From the NCBI RefSeq assembly GCF_905115235.1, contig NC_051852.1, positions 32,871,199-32,935,198 on the forward strand: a DNA stretch of 64,000 bases. Direction: 5' to 3'. The notes under the pieces are model-generated. The model searched no databases. It had not been told where the DNA came from and saw only the letters and a program-made list of their open reading frames with translations. Source of the stretch: Hermetia illucens. Taxonomy: Eukaryota; Arthropoda; Insecta; Diptera; Stratiomyidae. The position numbers and the translations under genes are program-made. This document shows, in pieces, positions 10,780-22,386 of this stretch; the first letter of the stretch is position 1, and each line of letters starts with the position of its first letter.

Positions 10780-13143
10780 TCAGCATAAGCCTCACTATCT
10801 TCCAACGTTAGGGGGGATCCGGTGTTTAAGACTACAAGTCCTGTTTTCGCCATCTCTTCAAGAATTCGTTTCCCTCTGGAGTCTATTAAGGCATACCCAT
10901 TGACATTAAAGCCACCGCCGACCAAGATCCCCTCCTCTGTGCCCAAGGTAGCGTCCTCCAGACCAGGAGGCGGCGTCGAAAGTTCAGCATCGTCTCATTC
11001 TTTGTTAGTTAGACACTGAAAAATTTCACCTCGAAACACCGAATCGAGGCAAAGCGTCCCTTCGACTTTAGGCAAGAACTTTAAAGTCGGTGGCGTCCCG
11101 AACCCAGCTAGCAGTGGTACTTGATATGTTGGGGTGCATTGAAGCTGAGTCTCCGTTTCAACACTGTTCACTGATGAGATCCGCTTTGGTCAACGCAGGG
11201 AACTGCGGTAGCAACTGGTGAGCGATTCCTCTATGGTGTATATTTATCTACATAATACGGATCAAGTTAACCTCGTCCTTGCTCTCTCCAGTTCTCCTTT
11301 GAAGAGTGGTCACCGGCCCGAGCCCGCAGTGTGCCCAACGGTCTCATCAAACGCGCCACGGTCCCTGTATAGAGCGTAACTCTGCTTTTCGTTGAAGATG
11401 TTTGCTTTGTGACATGTCTGACCGCATCTGCGGCATGTGGCATTCTTGTCTAGACCCAGTCAGGTTGTTGACATGTGACCATAATTCAAACATCTGAACA
11501 TTTGGTTAGCGCGACTCGGCTTCGTATATTACACAACCAATTCTGATTTCCCGCTGTTTAGAAGCTTTTTCGCGTATGGGTCCTCAACTTCCACCACAGC
11601 GAGTTTTTAGCCATGAAAGTTCGCATTGGTGATACCAACTCGGATATTGGTTACCTCTGGATATTAACACTTGATGTCCTCTTCTACCTCCTTCTTTTCT
11701 GTAAGGCAGTTAAGGTGTCCGATTTCCAGAGAAGACGTGGGTTCGAGGCTAGAAATCAAAGCTTTATCTCCAAATAGCCACTCGTTTGCTTCACAAAACG
11801 TAGGTATATTTATTGTCATCGAGCCTATTCCTCAAACTCCCTTAATTTTGCGAATTGAAATCACTTACGCTCCACTATCCTCGGTCTTAATCCGATTTCG
11901 CTGCGTATCTTCGCAGAGATTTTACCTTCCGTTAACTTAAAAGCAAAGCCGACGGTCTACTATTCTTTCGTTTATCCACTTTTTCTATTAGTGATCCACC
12001 CTTCGTGTTTGCCTTAATGCTGCTGTTGCCTTTCGTTCCTCTTCATCTTCTTCTTTCCAGTCCTGAAGAGCACCTCTTAGTGAAGTCTCCTTCAGATGCT
12101 CTTTCCTCCTTTCGTTTTTTCACCAGTGCGCTCTGCAACGAGTTTCCTGCGATCCGTTTGGCGCGGTGTTTTCAGTGGAGACGCGTTTTTTTCTCCTTTT
12201 CGCGCATCTTCTGTTACTTTTTATGTATGCCTGCAGTATGAAATTCTATTCAGAAGCTCTTGCAACTCTATCAGCTCATTTTTCACCCCATTGCTGAGGT
12301 TTTTCTAAAAGCGAGCTCACAGCTGCTGCGCGTTTCTTGATAAGCCTTTCTTCTTTAGCTTTCGCAATAGTAGTCTTCAGCGCTCCTAGTCGGCTCAATT
12401 TTCGAAGTCATCCGCCCAGTTTCAGCAGTTTTCACTGTACCTCTTTCTGCAACAACGGTGGTACTGCCTGGGTTGCAGTTTCCTTCTGAGGTGTAGAATC
12501 ACTTTCCGATTCTGCGTTCCTGTTTGGGCACCTCGATGTCTGGTCGAGTATTTCACTGCGCTAGAGCGAGTGACACATTTTCGTCCTGCGTAAAAACGCA
12601 ACTAACTCACTTTCCATTCTCACCACCTCCTCCTTCGTATTGTTTTTATTCGCCATTTAAGTTTTTATCAACGCATTGTGTTTAAAGGGGCGGGTCGCGA
12701 TAGTCAGGAAGAGATACACCCTTAGGGACAAAACCCCTACGCCAGTTCCCTGAGGCCTGACCTGCGCTTAGCTGATCTCAGAACTCACAGATAGATCAGC
12801 GCTCGTTAGGGCCAGCGCAGTTTACAAATACCGGTTCAATTCACACTACCCGACAAGGGTGCCGAAGGGGCTGGATCTTAATACACATCACAACTACTAC
12901 CTTGGCAGATCTAGACTCACATCAACCTATTGCCGTCGGCAAGGAGTTTTCGACGGCTCCGAGGAATCCCAGTGTCTCTCTGGTCATTAGCAGTTTGCTC
13001 TTCACCGAGAAACTTTCATGAGGCTTCCACCTCGGACACAGGTATTATACCAGCTAAGGGGTCAAAATTACTTGCTCGAGCAAGCGGGGACGCCACTCCT
13101 CGTATCGTATGTGAACCGTTAAGGATCGTTAACTACCCCTAAG
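10780..13143 (-). mobile_element. R1-like LINE relic: 5' UTR, ORF1 and start of ORF2
   Basis: The 5' UTR (13143 down to about 12660) aligns by eye with that of the nearly whole copy, including TTCCCTGAGGCCTGACCT and ACCTTGGCAGA phrases. ORF1 remnants follow to about 11280. An endonuclease start (EGILVGGGFNVNG, then DSRGKRILEEMAKTGLVVLN) lies at 10946-10810. The 5' boundary at CCCCTAAG/13143 is the same base as in the copy ending at 24378. The element is cut within the endonuclease, so it is 3'-truncated, unlike normal 5'-truncated LINE copies. Later loss or insertion is implied. Confidence 0.8.
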
Positions 13144-13149
13144 AGTGCT

Positions 13150-14290
13150 CGTGTCAGATTAGCAACAGTGAAGATGGCAGGATCTAATAGGTAAGTGGGT
13201 GTAAATGACCGCTCGGAAAACCAAGATCGTGACTGCAATGGGAGGCATTAATAAAATCCAGCCGGCATACATACATCATCGATCAATTTATCATTAATAT
13301 GTAGTTTGTGATCATAGACGAATTTTGGCAATTATAAGAAAGTAACTAATTTTGGTCCCCATTTTCCCCGAACTGATTTTGAAAAGTATCAATAAAGGCA
13401 GTTTTCTAATTTCAAACCTTTAATTGAAGCTGGGCCTTTGACAAGTTTCTTGTCCTCGCTTCCCTTTTACTCGTATATTACAACCGATTTAGACACTTTG
13501 AAAAATCAACCAAAATTAAGCAGGTAAAATACACTTTTTCGCCTTGTGGGTTCTTGGAATTGAGATTATCTTGAATGACGACTTTATCTGTATGAAATGC
13601 GTACTAAAGGAAGGTTAACAAGGTACAAGAGTTAAGTCCATAGTCCACGCACTCGTCAAGAATTAAATAAAAACATTTTAGTAAAAGACATTGCAAAAAA
13701 TTGCATCAACGGAGAGTAAACAAGTTGAAATGTACTACGACCAGACAGAACCATTGAAGACAATCCACGAGTCATGATCATTGCCACTAAACTGACAAAA
13801 AAAAACCTGAATGCGGAACAGAACAAGCTGTGAAACGCTGATCCAATTTCCTACTCAGACCTTTAACACAGGAATCATTTACTCGTATTTCTGGAAACAA
13901 TGGAAATTTTCCAGACAAGATTCTCATCACCCATTTCTAACCCCAATGCTCTTTAGGCTCTTTAATACACAAATCTTTGGTAAATATGGTTGCACATATA
14001 TCGACCTCCATTAAGGAACCTTGTAATATCGAAAACAATGGAAAATTTAAGCTCAAAATTAGGAAACATGTATAATTCTATCTTCCAAATTTCATGGAAG
14101 AGATACTGTCATCATTGGACAAACAAATAAATATATTTTGCTGTATCAATTGTTGTTTCACAATAGAATCCATAAATTAATCCTTTTTAGATAGTCAAAA
14201 CTTTCAAAACAAATTTATACGTGACAATTCGAAAACATGTAAATTGGGTTTGTAACCCATAATCGTTAAAAAGATAGATTGTTTTATGTA
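13150..14290. other. AT-rich intergenic DNA upstream of OBP-2
   Basis: No coding pattern or repeat family was recognised. The frame at 13811-14014 has no motif. From about 14270 the phrase TTTTATGTAAAAGATTTATTTATA begins a stretch similar to the upstream DNA of OBP-3. Confidence 0.4.
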
Positions 14291-14353
14291 AAAGATTTAT
14301 TTATAACAACATCTGCAACTGGCAATCTGTACAAAAGTCAAATTTTCATTTCC

Positions 14354-14417
14354 CCAGAACTATCAGAAAAAGTGTTGAAATTTGGACCCTCGCGTACGTA
14401 GCTCTCCCCGCCAGAAA
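14354..14417 (+). promoter_or_regulatory. Shared OBP upstream module, OBP-2
   Basis: CCAGAACTATCAGAAAA at 14354-14370 is followed by CGTAGCTCTCCCCGCCAGAA at 14396-14415. Closely similar pairs lie before OBP-4, -5 and -6. It starts 129 bases before the presumed +1. A role as a shared enhancer or transcription-factor site is inference from conservation. Confidence 0.6.
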
Positions 14418-14448
14418 ATAAGTCTGAGATTTCCAGTACAGATTCTAC

Positions 14449-14485
14449 TATAAATAATCTTCAGATGCCTCCAAAAATCGTCAGT
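14449..14485 (+). promoter_or_regulatory. Core promoter of OBP-2
   Basis: TATAAATA at 14449-14456 and TCAGTT initiator from 14481. The +1 A at 14483 is 34 bases from the TATA start and the 5' UTR is 50 bases. Confidence 0.85.
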
Positions 14486-14532
14486 TGATAATTGAGCTTC
14501 TAGAGTCCCACGAACATATCAAAACTAACAAA

Positions 14533-14987
14533 ATGAAACTCTTCATCGTTCTCTGTGCAGTCATTGCCATGGTAAGTTAGCTGCTTTGATTTCAAAGAGT
14601 TTTGGGATGCGTTTATCTTTTCCTTTTCAGGCTTCCGCCTTTAACAAGGAACAGTTCCTGAAGAACCGCGAGGAGTGCTTGAAGTCAGAAAAGGTCCCAG
14701 AAGCAGTAATTGAGAAGTTGAAAAATAGGCAATATGGTGAAGACTTGGGCCACGAAGCTAAATGCTACATTCGCTGTCTTGCCCTTAAATCTGGAACCTG
14801 GGATGATGCCAAGGGATATGATCTCGAAAAATCCTACGAAGATCTTCAGAGCGCTGGATTGGAAGTTAGCAAGGAAAACTTGAAGAAATGCATCAGCTCA
14901 AATCCTGATAACGATGATAAATGCACATGGGCTGCCAAGGACCTGAAGTGCTTGTGGACAAATAAATACATCTCGAAGAAGCAATAA
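14533..14987 (+). CDS. OBP-2, odorant-binding protein (Obp99a/44a-like), two exons
   Basis: Exons are 14533-14571 (13 codons) and 14631-14987, with a 59-base phase-0 GT-AG intron, giving 131 residues. The signal peptide is MKLFIVLCAVIAMASA, with likely cleavage after residue 16. Mature cysteines are at 29, 58, 62, 100, 111 and 120, i.e. classic six-cysteine OBP spacing (x28, x3, x37, x10, x8). The protein is rich in Lys and Glu, as expected of a small soluble helical carrier. Longest shared runs with OBP-5 include SEKVPEAVIEKLKN, DLGHEAKCYIRC and SNPDNDDKC, so the two are recent paralogues. AATAAA overlaps the TAA stop (14983-14988), predicting a very short 3' UTR. Expression site and ligand cannot be told from sequence. 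Confidence 0.96.
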
Positions 14988-15059
14988 ATTAACTGGACAG
15001 ATTTTACTATTATGGAAATTTGTGTTTTCCTTTTAAATTATGAAGTGAAGTTTTAACTT

Positions 15060-15490
15060 TCAAGTTTATTGTCTGAAGTTATGGGTTCTAATGAATCTTA
15101 GTACTTTAAGATGTCACATCCTCTGTTCAGCCTTTTCTAAAGTGTGGGAAAGATCACAACCTTCATTTGCTACAGAATCATTTTCTGTATAACACACTAC
15201 AATTCCATCAAATCGAATATCTTGCTTCTTTACTACTTTCACTCGGCCTAAAAGATAAATATCTTTTCTCTGATTAAGTAACATTTGGAGAGGATTAAGC
15301 AAAGAAGGAAGTGGTCCCCAATAGACATGACCATGGTGACGCACGCAGCTGGGTTTCCAGAATTCAATCATGTTATCCGAAAGTTTGGTTTGATATGTAA
15401 CTTAACGAAGAATAATCCATAATAAAACTGAATTGCAGTGCGATGCCTATGAGTGAGATATCTGCCATCTACAAGCCACTTGAAAATACA
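15060..15490. other. Intergenic stretch with an unidentified 85-codon minus frame
   Basis: A minus-strand frame at 15371-15114 (85 codons, beginning MIEFWKPSCVRHHG) is uninterrupted but I recognise no domain. No promoter, intron or paralogue is visible. It may be a repeat fragment or chance. Confidence 0.3.
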
Positions 15491-17400
15491 GCCAAGCATC
15501 GCTAAATTAACGAACAAAATACCAATACAGCCGATGCCTTAAAAGGGAACTCCAGACATCGCGGTATTGCGCTGAGGTCCACCAATGAGATATCCCTGAA
15601 AGTTATCTGGCGTCCTGGCCTACGCCATCGCTCCATCTTAGGCACGGTATGCCTCGTCTTCCTTTTCTACCATAGATATTGCCCTTATAGACTTTCCGGG
15701 TGGGATCATCCTCATCCATACGGATTAAGTGAGCCGCCCACCGTAACCTATTGAGCCAGATTTTATCCACAACCGAACGGTCATGGTATCGCTCATAGAT
15801 TTCGTCATTGTGTAGGCTACGGAATCGTCTATCCTCATGGATGGGGCCAAAAATTCTTCGGAAGTTTCTTCTCTCGGCCAAGAGTTCGCAGTTTTTTGCT
15901 AAGAACCCAAGTCTCTGAGGAATACATAAGGACTCGCAAAATCATAGTCTTGCACGGTAAGAGCTTTGACGTTTCAAGCGAAACAGTTTTTGTAAGCTGA
16001 AATAGGCTCTGTTGGCTGCAGCCGTGCGAGAATTTCATCGTCATAGCTGTTATCGGTTGTGATTTTCGACCCTAGATAGGAGAAATTTTCAACGGTCTCA
16101 AAGTTTTAGTCTCCTATCTTCATTGCTTTCGTTTGACCAGTGCGATTCAATGTTGTTCGTTCTTTTGGTTTTGGCGCTGACATTGCCACAACGTACTTCG
16201 TCTTGCCTTCATTGATGTGCAGCCCAAGATCTCGCGCCGCCTACTCGATCTGGAAGAAGGTAGACTGTACATCTCGGATTGTTCTTCCCATGATATCGAT
16301 ATCATCAGCATAGGCCAGTAGTTGGGTGGACTTAAAGAGGATCGTACCTCTTGCATTTACCTCAGCATCACGGATCACTTTCTCCAGGGCCATGTTAAAA
16401 GGACGCTTGATAGGGCATCCCCTTATCGTAGACCGTTGTTGATGTCGAATGGTTTTGAGAGTGATCTTGCTGCTTTTATCTGGCCTCGCACATTGGTCAG
16501 GGTCAGCCTGGTCAGTTGTATCAATTTCGTCGGGATACCGAATTCTCTCATGGTGGTGTATGTGCTATACTATCATATGCGGCTTTGAAGTCAATGAAGA
16601 GATGGTGCAACTGGTGTCCATATTCCAACAGTTTTTCCATCCCTTGTCGCACAGAGAAAATCTGATCTGTTGTTGAAGCCTCTTTGGTATGGGCCAATGA
16701 TGTTCTGGGCGTATGGGGCTATCCGGCCTAGCAAGATAGCGGAGAATATCTTATAGATGGTATTCAGCAACGTGATACCTCTATAATTGCTGCACTGTGT
16801 GACATCCCCCTTTTTATGTATGAAACAGATAATGGCTCTTTGCCAGACGTCAGGCATTGATTCGCTGTCCTATACCTTGAGCATCAGTTGATGAACCACT
16901 TATTACACTGGTCGTCTCCAAATTTAACCAATTCGGCTGTAATTGCATCGGCTCCTTGCGACTTATGATTTTTCAGTCGATGAATTTCACGGACTGTTCC
17001 TTCTATGCTTGGTGGTGGCAGCATTTGTCCATCGTTTTCAGTTGGCGGGACTTCCAACTCGCCGATATTTTGGTTGTTGAGCAGTTCATCAACCCATCGC
17101 TGCAATATGCTCATTCTGCCAGAAATCAGATTTCCCTCTTTGTCTCGGCGGGGTGGGCATCGACCTGTATAGGGCTTGATCCTGATGACTTTTTGGTGAA
17201 ATTTCCGCACCTGGTGCGGTTGCTCCCTGTACTTTTCTTGTTCACAGACTTGTTGGTTCTCTCAGGGTTCCTATTTCCGTCTGAGAAGTCGTTTCTTCGC
17301 TCGTCGGAGTTCGTGATAAGTCTCTGCGCATGCCCGCGTTCTTTGGGGATGCAACATTACTTGGAACGTAGCATTCTTCCGTTCCGTTGCTAGCTTACAT
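15490..17400 (-). mobile_element. RTE-like LINE relic, subtype B
   Basis: Minus-strand order is GRMSILQRWVDELLN and HRLKNHKSQGADAITAELVK (17210-16884), then AIICFIHKKGD and CSNYRGITLLNTIYKIFS (16857-16700), then YADDIDIMG (16325-16300) and an ARDLGLHINEGKTKYVVAM segment, YLGSKIT (about 16080), and a GRRGIPCLRWSDGVGQD tail at 15650-15603. These are consecutive RT and thumb motifs of an RTE-like ORF2. The APE endonuclease is missing and the frame is broken many times. It differs in wording from the subtype at 17480-19060 and elsewhere. Confidence 0.75.
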
Positions 17401-17479
17401 TCATCGTCAAACCAGCCGTTTCGACTTTTCTTGCGGCTGGGACCAAGTATCTTTGTGGCCGTATCAATGTCGCCCTTAT

Positions 17480-19060
17480 AGGTGTTGCGTTATCTTCGTT
17501 ATCTTTGGGATTCCACAATTGAGCTCACGTATGTACATGGTTGCCATTTACCCTTGATGGGATCTAGCGCGTCAACCGCCCCCACGCTTTTCAGCTTACC
17601 ACACGACTTTCCAAGAGGCCCGCACCTAACTCTACCATTCTGCGCCAAGTGCGCTTGGTTCAATCACCTCGACCGCCATCTTGGGAGAGTAGATTCTAAT
17701 GTAGTTCAATTATTGACCCTTCTTAATATGTCACCTACCCACTACCACTTCTGTCTTTCGATCATATTGCGTACGGGTGCCTGGCCTGTGTTCTTCATTA
17801 GGTCAGCGTACCCCGATGAAACGCGCAGAGAAGTGTTGACAAAGGTTTGGAGTCTTTGAGGGGCAATGTAGGTCAATTTCCATGTGCTTTTGCCATATAG
17901 GAACACAGAAAAAAAACTAGTGCGAAATGGTTTCAACCTGATGTTGGTGTTAAGATAATTGCATTTTCAGATCTTAGCGCGCGAAGACGGATCGAGTGCT
18001 ATTAATGCGGCACCTTCAATGCTCTGCCTATTAATTCTGAGAGGGAGAGTGTGATGACCCGTCAGACTGAGAACCTTGGGTTTGTTGGTGTTCATCTGCA
18101 GTCCAACTCTATTTACCTCTCAATAAAAACTCAAAAACAGTTGGTCAAGGTCCATGACCCGATGAAAGAACAGACAACATCGCAGTCGCAGTGTTTGCGA
18201 AAATATGTTATTGTCCATTGGACAAGAAGGATGCTACCGACAACAAGAAGTAATATCGGTTACATGATGCAACTCTCGTGAACCCTGCTTTAGACCCCAA
18301 ATTCCTCTCAAATTTTACCTCGGTGCAGCACGTAAATTTTACGCCATCATGAGTGGTTTTGGTAATAACTATTAGCTTCTCCCAAGTGTCTCTCCTGTGT
18401 GGACCACACCAGATACCTGTCAAGTCTGTCAAACTGAAAAACTTTCTCTATAAACAACAGGTGACACGAAGACCTCTGCACACTGTTCAAAAATGATCCG
18501 TAGGCTGTTGTAATCCTGTGGTCAATGCAACAAAAAGGAGCCTGCTCTGTCGATTAAACTTTCGGGATAATTTTTGTTGCGCTCCAGGATTATTTTGGGG
18601 ATTATATGTGCGAGAGCAAGGAGCATCGAAATACCCCTGCGGGACCAAACAGGTTGGGACAGACAGGGTAAACTATCTGGATGGCAACGATCCTTGTTAT
18701 TTTCGAACCAAGTCGACTCACACCTCTCAGTTGGTAGCCCCAGATAACCACTAGTGAACCTGGTGGTAAACTAACGTGAACTACGACAACGACGACGACC
18801 CGTCATGGCATTGATTTATGATTTGGCAAACGCTTGGGAATAGGTTGCACACGAGCTGACAGCTGTACATTCATTTAGGTTAGTGCGTAAGAGTGACATC
18901 TCGGGGAAACAACTTTCAGGCTAATGTTACCGCTGCCTCCGTGCCGATAATAACTTTGGCAGGGCTGCAAGTACGCTCAAAGCCATGACACTATTAAGTC
19001 GGCAGTGCAGGCTCAGTTGAAATGGACTCATGACTAGCGCCTGATCCCAGCTCTAAACAC
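17480..19060 (-). mobile_element. RTE-like LINE relic, subtype A
   Basis: From 19060 down, the minus strand carries a 5' stretch shared with 46370-46770 (for example GAGCCTACACTGCCGACTTAATAGTGT-like phrases). RT pieces follow at 18500-18200 (VLHRGK-type phrase), then a C-terminal block TFVNTSLRVSSGYADLMKNT and NMIERQKWWVGDILRR near 17870-17720. Most of the RT between these parts is deleted or unreadable. Confidence 0.65.
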
Positions 19061-19371
19061 AAATTCCCATAAGGATTTGTGTCAATCCACGCAGGACTTT
19101 TTGTCAACCCACGCAGGACATAGACAACAAAGGGTATTATTAAAGGCCATTGCTCTTTCTAGCGAAGATAGCAGCCAAACGCACAGAGTGTTGGACTCCC
19201 GCAACAGCACGCTGGCGGACTACCAACTAAACACCTCCCTGTCATCTGAGAACTAGCCTGGAACCGTTTGACACATTACTTCGGGCTAGCCCTCCCGCTC
19301 TCCCGGCTTTGGGAGCCTTCAAGTCAGGGAATTCCTTTCACCAACGGGAGGGGAGGGGAGGAAGGGAGTTG

Positions 19372-22300
19372 TTAGTTCAGGGAACCCCTTACCGTCCGAT
19401 CCCTCTGCCGGTCGAGTTCAATCTTCTTCGTAGTAAGAAGAGCCCGAACATAATGCGCAATACGATTCCAGCTGCCAGCGCTCTTCAGCATCTCTCTGAC
19501 AATGTTGTCTGGAGAGAGCTCCCCTGTGTCTGCATAAAGCTGCTGGCGGAGGCCATCCCACCTCTCGCAAGAGAAAAAGGTGTGTTCAGCGTCATCCGGC
19601 ACTCTATTGCAGAACACACAATCAGGAGATCGCGCCTTCCCAACCATGTGCAGGTAAGACTGAAAACCTCCATGCCCACTTAGAAGTTGGGTAAGGAAGT
19701 AATCAATCTCACCGTGCTTTCTGTTCAACCATGGGTCTAATTTGTCGATGAGCCGCGCAGTCCACTTGCCCCTTGGCTCATTTTGCCAAGAAACTTGCCA
19801 CTCGTTAAGGGTGCGTTGACGTTCTTCACGGGCAACCACTTCTCGTAAGTTTTCGCCCTTACGGCGATAGATAGCTTTGCGCTCCTTGGCAAGGAGGGCA
19901 ACGGGGATCACTCCCGCAATCACCATCACAGCCGGTTCGGAGACAGTGCGATAAGCAGACGCCACTCGCAAAGCTCCCCGCCTCTGCACTTGAGCTAGGC
20001 GTTTACGATGCACCCCCTTGTCAAGGGCATCAGCCCATACCTCCGCACCATAGAGAAGGACGGACTGCGTTGCTCCCATGAGGAGACGTCTCCTAGTTGA
20101 TATAGGGCCGCCCACATTCGCCATTAGCCGACTCAAGGCCGCGACTCCTGCTGCAGCCCTGTCCGCGGCTGCTTTGATTTGCTCGAAGAAGCTCATCTTC
20201 GAGTCGAGCATTAAACCAAGGTATTTAACCGCTGGTTTTGACTCTATAGTCAACTCGCCGATCGATATGGGACGCAAGGTCGGGATTCTCCTTCTGGTCA
20301 GGATGACTACTTCGGTTTTCTCCAGCGCAAGGTTGAAACCGTGAGCAGTCATCCATCCGCTTACCCGTCGCATCAATATGCCAAGTCTGCTTTGCGCCTG
20401 TTCAACAGTGCGTCCGGCAACAAGTGCCGCAACGTCGTCTGCATAACCGACCAGGCGCGACTCTTCAGGCATATCGAGTCTGAGCAGACTATCGTAGGAA
20501 GCGTTCCAGAGGTCCGGCCCTAGGATGGATCCCTGCGCTACTCCCGACGTGATTTCCATCCTCCTCTGGCCCTCTAGCGTCTCATAGAACAGGGAGCGGT
20601 CTTTCAGATAATCCCTCAATATCCGCAAGAGATAGCTTGGCACGTGAAAGGAGTTCTCTAGTGTGCCCAGCATATCTGTCCATCTTACGGAATTGAAGGC
20701 ATTTCTGACGTCAAGCGTTATGAGGAGCACTATCCGTCCAGATCGGCGGCTGTGCGCCCCGGCTCGATTAAACGCATCTACGACCTCCATAACAGCATCC
20801 ACTGTAGATTTCCCTGTTCTAAACCCGAACTGCCTTGCGGATAAGTCCCCGGCAGCACGGATCGCTTCAGCGAGTCTACCCCTGATGAGCTTCTCGAGCA
20901 CTTTTCCGGCCGTGTCAAGCATACACAGCGGTCGGTATGCAGACGGGAGCTCCGGATCTCCTTTACCCTTACGGATCAACGCGAGTCTGGCCACTTTCCA
21001 GCGAGAAGGAAAAATGCCCTCCTTCAAGCACGCGTTGAACGCTTCGAGCAGCAATTCTGGCCGTTGGCGGAACACCAGTTTGTAAACTTCCGCCGGGATG
21101 CCATCAGGGCCTGCCGCCTTCCTGTTTTTCATAGTGAGAACCGCTTCTTCGAGTTCTCCCATTGTGAAAAGGGGGCAATCCACGAGGCTTTCCGCGCTGT
21201 TTACATCAACCCGTACAGGGTGTCTGGGGAACAATGCCCGCACAATGTGGTCCATCTGGTCGGTGCTCAGTATGCAGGGCTTCCGCAGAGCCCCGATTTT
21301 CCGAGTGACAAGCTTATAGCCAAGTCCCCACGGGTCGTCATTCACCTCATTAACAAGATTTTGCCAGCCGCGAGCTTTGCTTTTATTTATAGCGCTGCGG
21401 AGTCTCCTTTTTGCTGATCTATATTGTGCCTTTATGGCACATGCCTCCTCGTTGGCGTACAAACGTTGTGCCAAACGGCGGAGCTTATGACACTCCTTCC
21501 GTAGGTCGGAAATTTCCGCCGTCCACCAGTACATAGAAGGCTTGTCGCGCCTGGGGCCTCTCCGGGGCATGGAAGCCTCACACGCCGTCGTTATCAGATT
21601 CATCACTGAATTTACGACGGTGTCAGCTGCGACACCACCACCCCCCGGAGTGCCCCCCAGTGCGGCACTACCTGCTCCAAGAGCTTCGACGAACCTTCCG
21701 ATGTTCACCTTCGCGACATTCCACACGCAGGGGGAACGTCGTGTTGGTGCTCGCCGGCAAGTAGCGTCAAACACTTCGAACGCAATGTACTGATGATCAC
21801 TTGCCAAGAAGTCTTCTAGGACTCGCCACCCGTCCACCGATGATGCCAGAGATTCCGACGCAAAAGTGATGTCGGGAATGCTTCCTTCACAACCTGAGCG
21901 CCGAAACGTTGGCGTGGATCCGGTGTTAAAAATTACGAGCCCGGTTTTCGCCGCCATTTCCAGAATCCGTTTCCCTCTGGAGTCTGATTGAGGCATGCCC
22001 CATTCAAGAGCCCTGGCATTAAAATCACCGCCAACCAGGATTCGTCCCTCCGTGCTCGAAAGGGCGTCCTCCAGAGCATCAAGCCGGCGTTGAAAGTCCG
22101 GAATCGACTCATTCGGCGTCAGGTAAATGCTAAAAAACGTTATCCCTAAACACCGGGTCCAGGCAAATCCGTCCCCCCGGCCTTCGGCAAGAACACGAAG
22201 TCGAACGTCGTCCCGAACCCAGATGGCAGCGGTGCCCGATAAGTCCAGATACCATGAGGACGGGTCCTTGTTTCGGTATTGCTCGCTAATCAGCACTAGA

Positions 22301-22386
22301 TCAGCATTTACTTCCGCAGCGAACTGCGCTAGCAACTGGTGAGCGGTTGCACTCCGGTGCATGTTAATTTGCAAAATGCGGATCAT
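19372..22386 (-). CDS. R1-like ORF2: APE endonuclease - reverse transcriptase
   Basis: An uninterrupted 1004-residue ORF. An APE-type endonuclease occupies roughly residues 1-210, with E35 (LISEQY), the GGDFNARALEWG block at 119-130 and SDH at 196-198. The reverse transcriptase follows at about 430-740, with FGFRTGKSTVDAV (520-532), motif A LITLDVRNAF (D559), AQGSILGP (617-624) and YADD at 648-651. A Cys-His tail CVFCNRVPDDAEHTFFSC spans 923-940. It nicks target DNA and copies element RNA onto it. The start ATG overlaps the ORF1 stop. All expected active residues are present, so it looks able to encode enzyme, unlike the other copies here. Confidence 0.93.
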   Translation of the reverse strand: MIRILQINMHRSATAHQLLAQFAAEVNADLVLISEQYRNKDPSSWYLDLSGTAAIWVRDDVRLRVLAEGRGDGFAWTRCLGITFFSIYLTPNESIPDFQRRLDALEDALSSTEGRILVGGDFNARALEWGMPQSDSRGKRILEMAAKTGLVIFNTGSTPTFRRSGCEGSIPDITFASESLASSVDGWRVLEDFLASDHQYIAFEVFDATCRRAPTRRSPCVWNVAKVNIGRFVEALGAGSAALGGTPGGGGVAADTVVNSVMNLITTACEASMPRRGPRRDKPSMYWWTAEISDLRKECHKLRRLAQRLYANEEACAIKAQYRSAKRRLRSAINKSKARGWQNLVNEVNDDPWGLGYKLVTRKIGALRKPCILSTDQMDHIVRALFPRHPVRVDVNSAESLVDCPLFTMGELEEAVLTMKNRKAAGPDGIPAEVYKLVFRQRPELLLEAFNACLKEGIFPSRWKVARLALIRKGKGDPELPSAYRPLCMLDTAGKVLEKLIRGRLAEAIRAAGDLSARQFGFRTGKSTVDAVMEVVDAFNRAGAHSRRSGRIVLLITLDVRNAFNSVRWTDMLGTLENSFHVPSYLLRILRDYLKDRSLFYETLEGQRRMEITSGVAQGSILGPDLWNASYDSLLRLDMPEESRLVGYADDVAALVAGRTVEQAQSRLGILMRRVSGWMTAHGFNLALEKTEVVILTRRRIPTLRPISIGELTIESKPAVKYLGLMLDSKMSFFEQIKAAADRAAAGVAALSRLMANVGGPISTRRRLLMGATQSVLLYGAEVWADALDKGVHRKRLAQVQRRGALRVASAYRTVSEPAVMVIAGVIPVALLAKERKAIYRRKGENLREVVAREERQRTLNEWQVSWQNEPRGKWTARLIDKLDPWLNRKHGEIDYFLTQLLSGHGGFQSYLHMVGKARSPDCVFCNRVPDDAEHTFFSCERWDGLRQQLYADTGELSPDNIVREMLKSAGSWNRIAHYVRALLTTKKIELDRQRDRTVRGSLN

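Noticed and set aside
20663-21085. Plus-strand frames of 60-140 codons inside the 19170-24378 element
   Set aside because: They are antisense shadows of the intact ORF2 and ORF1.
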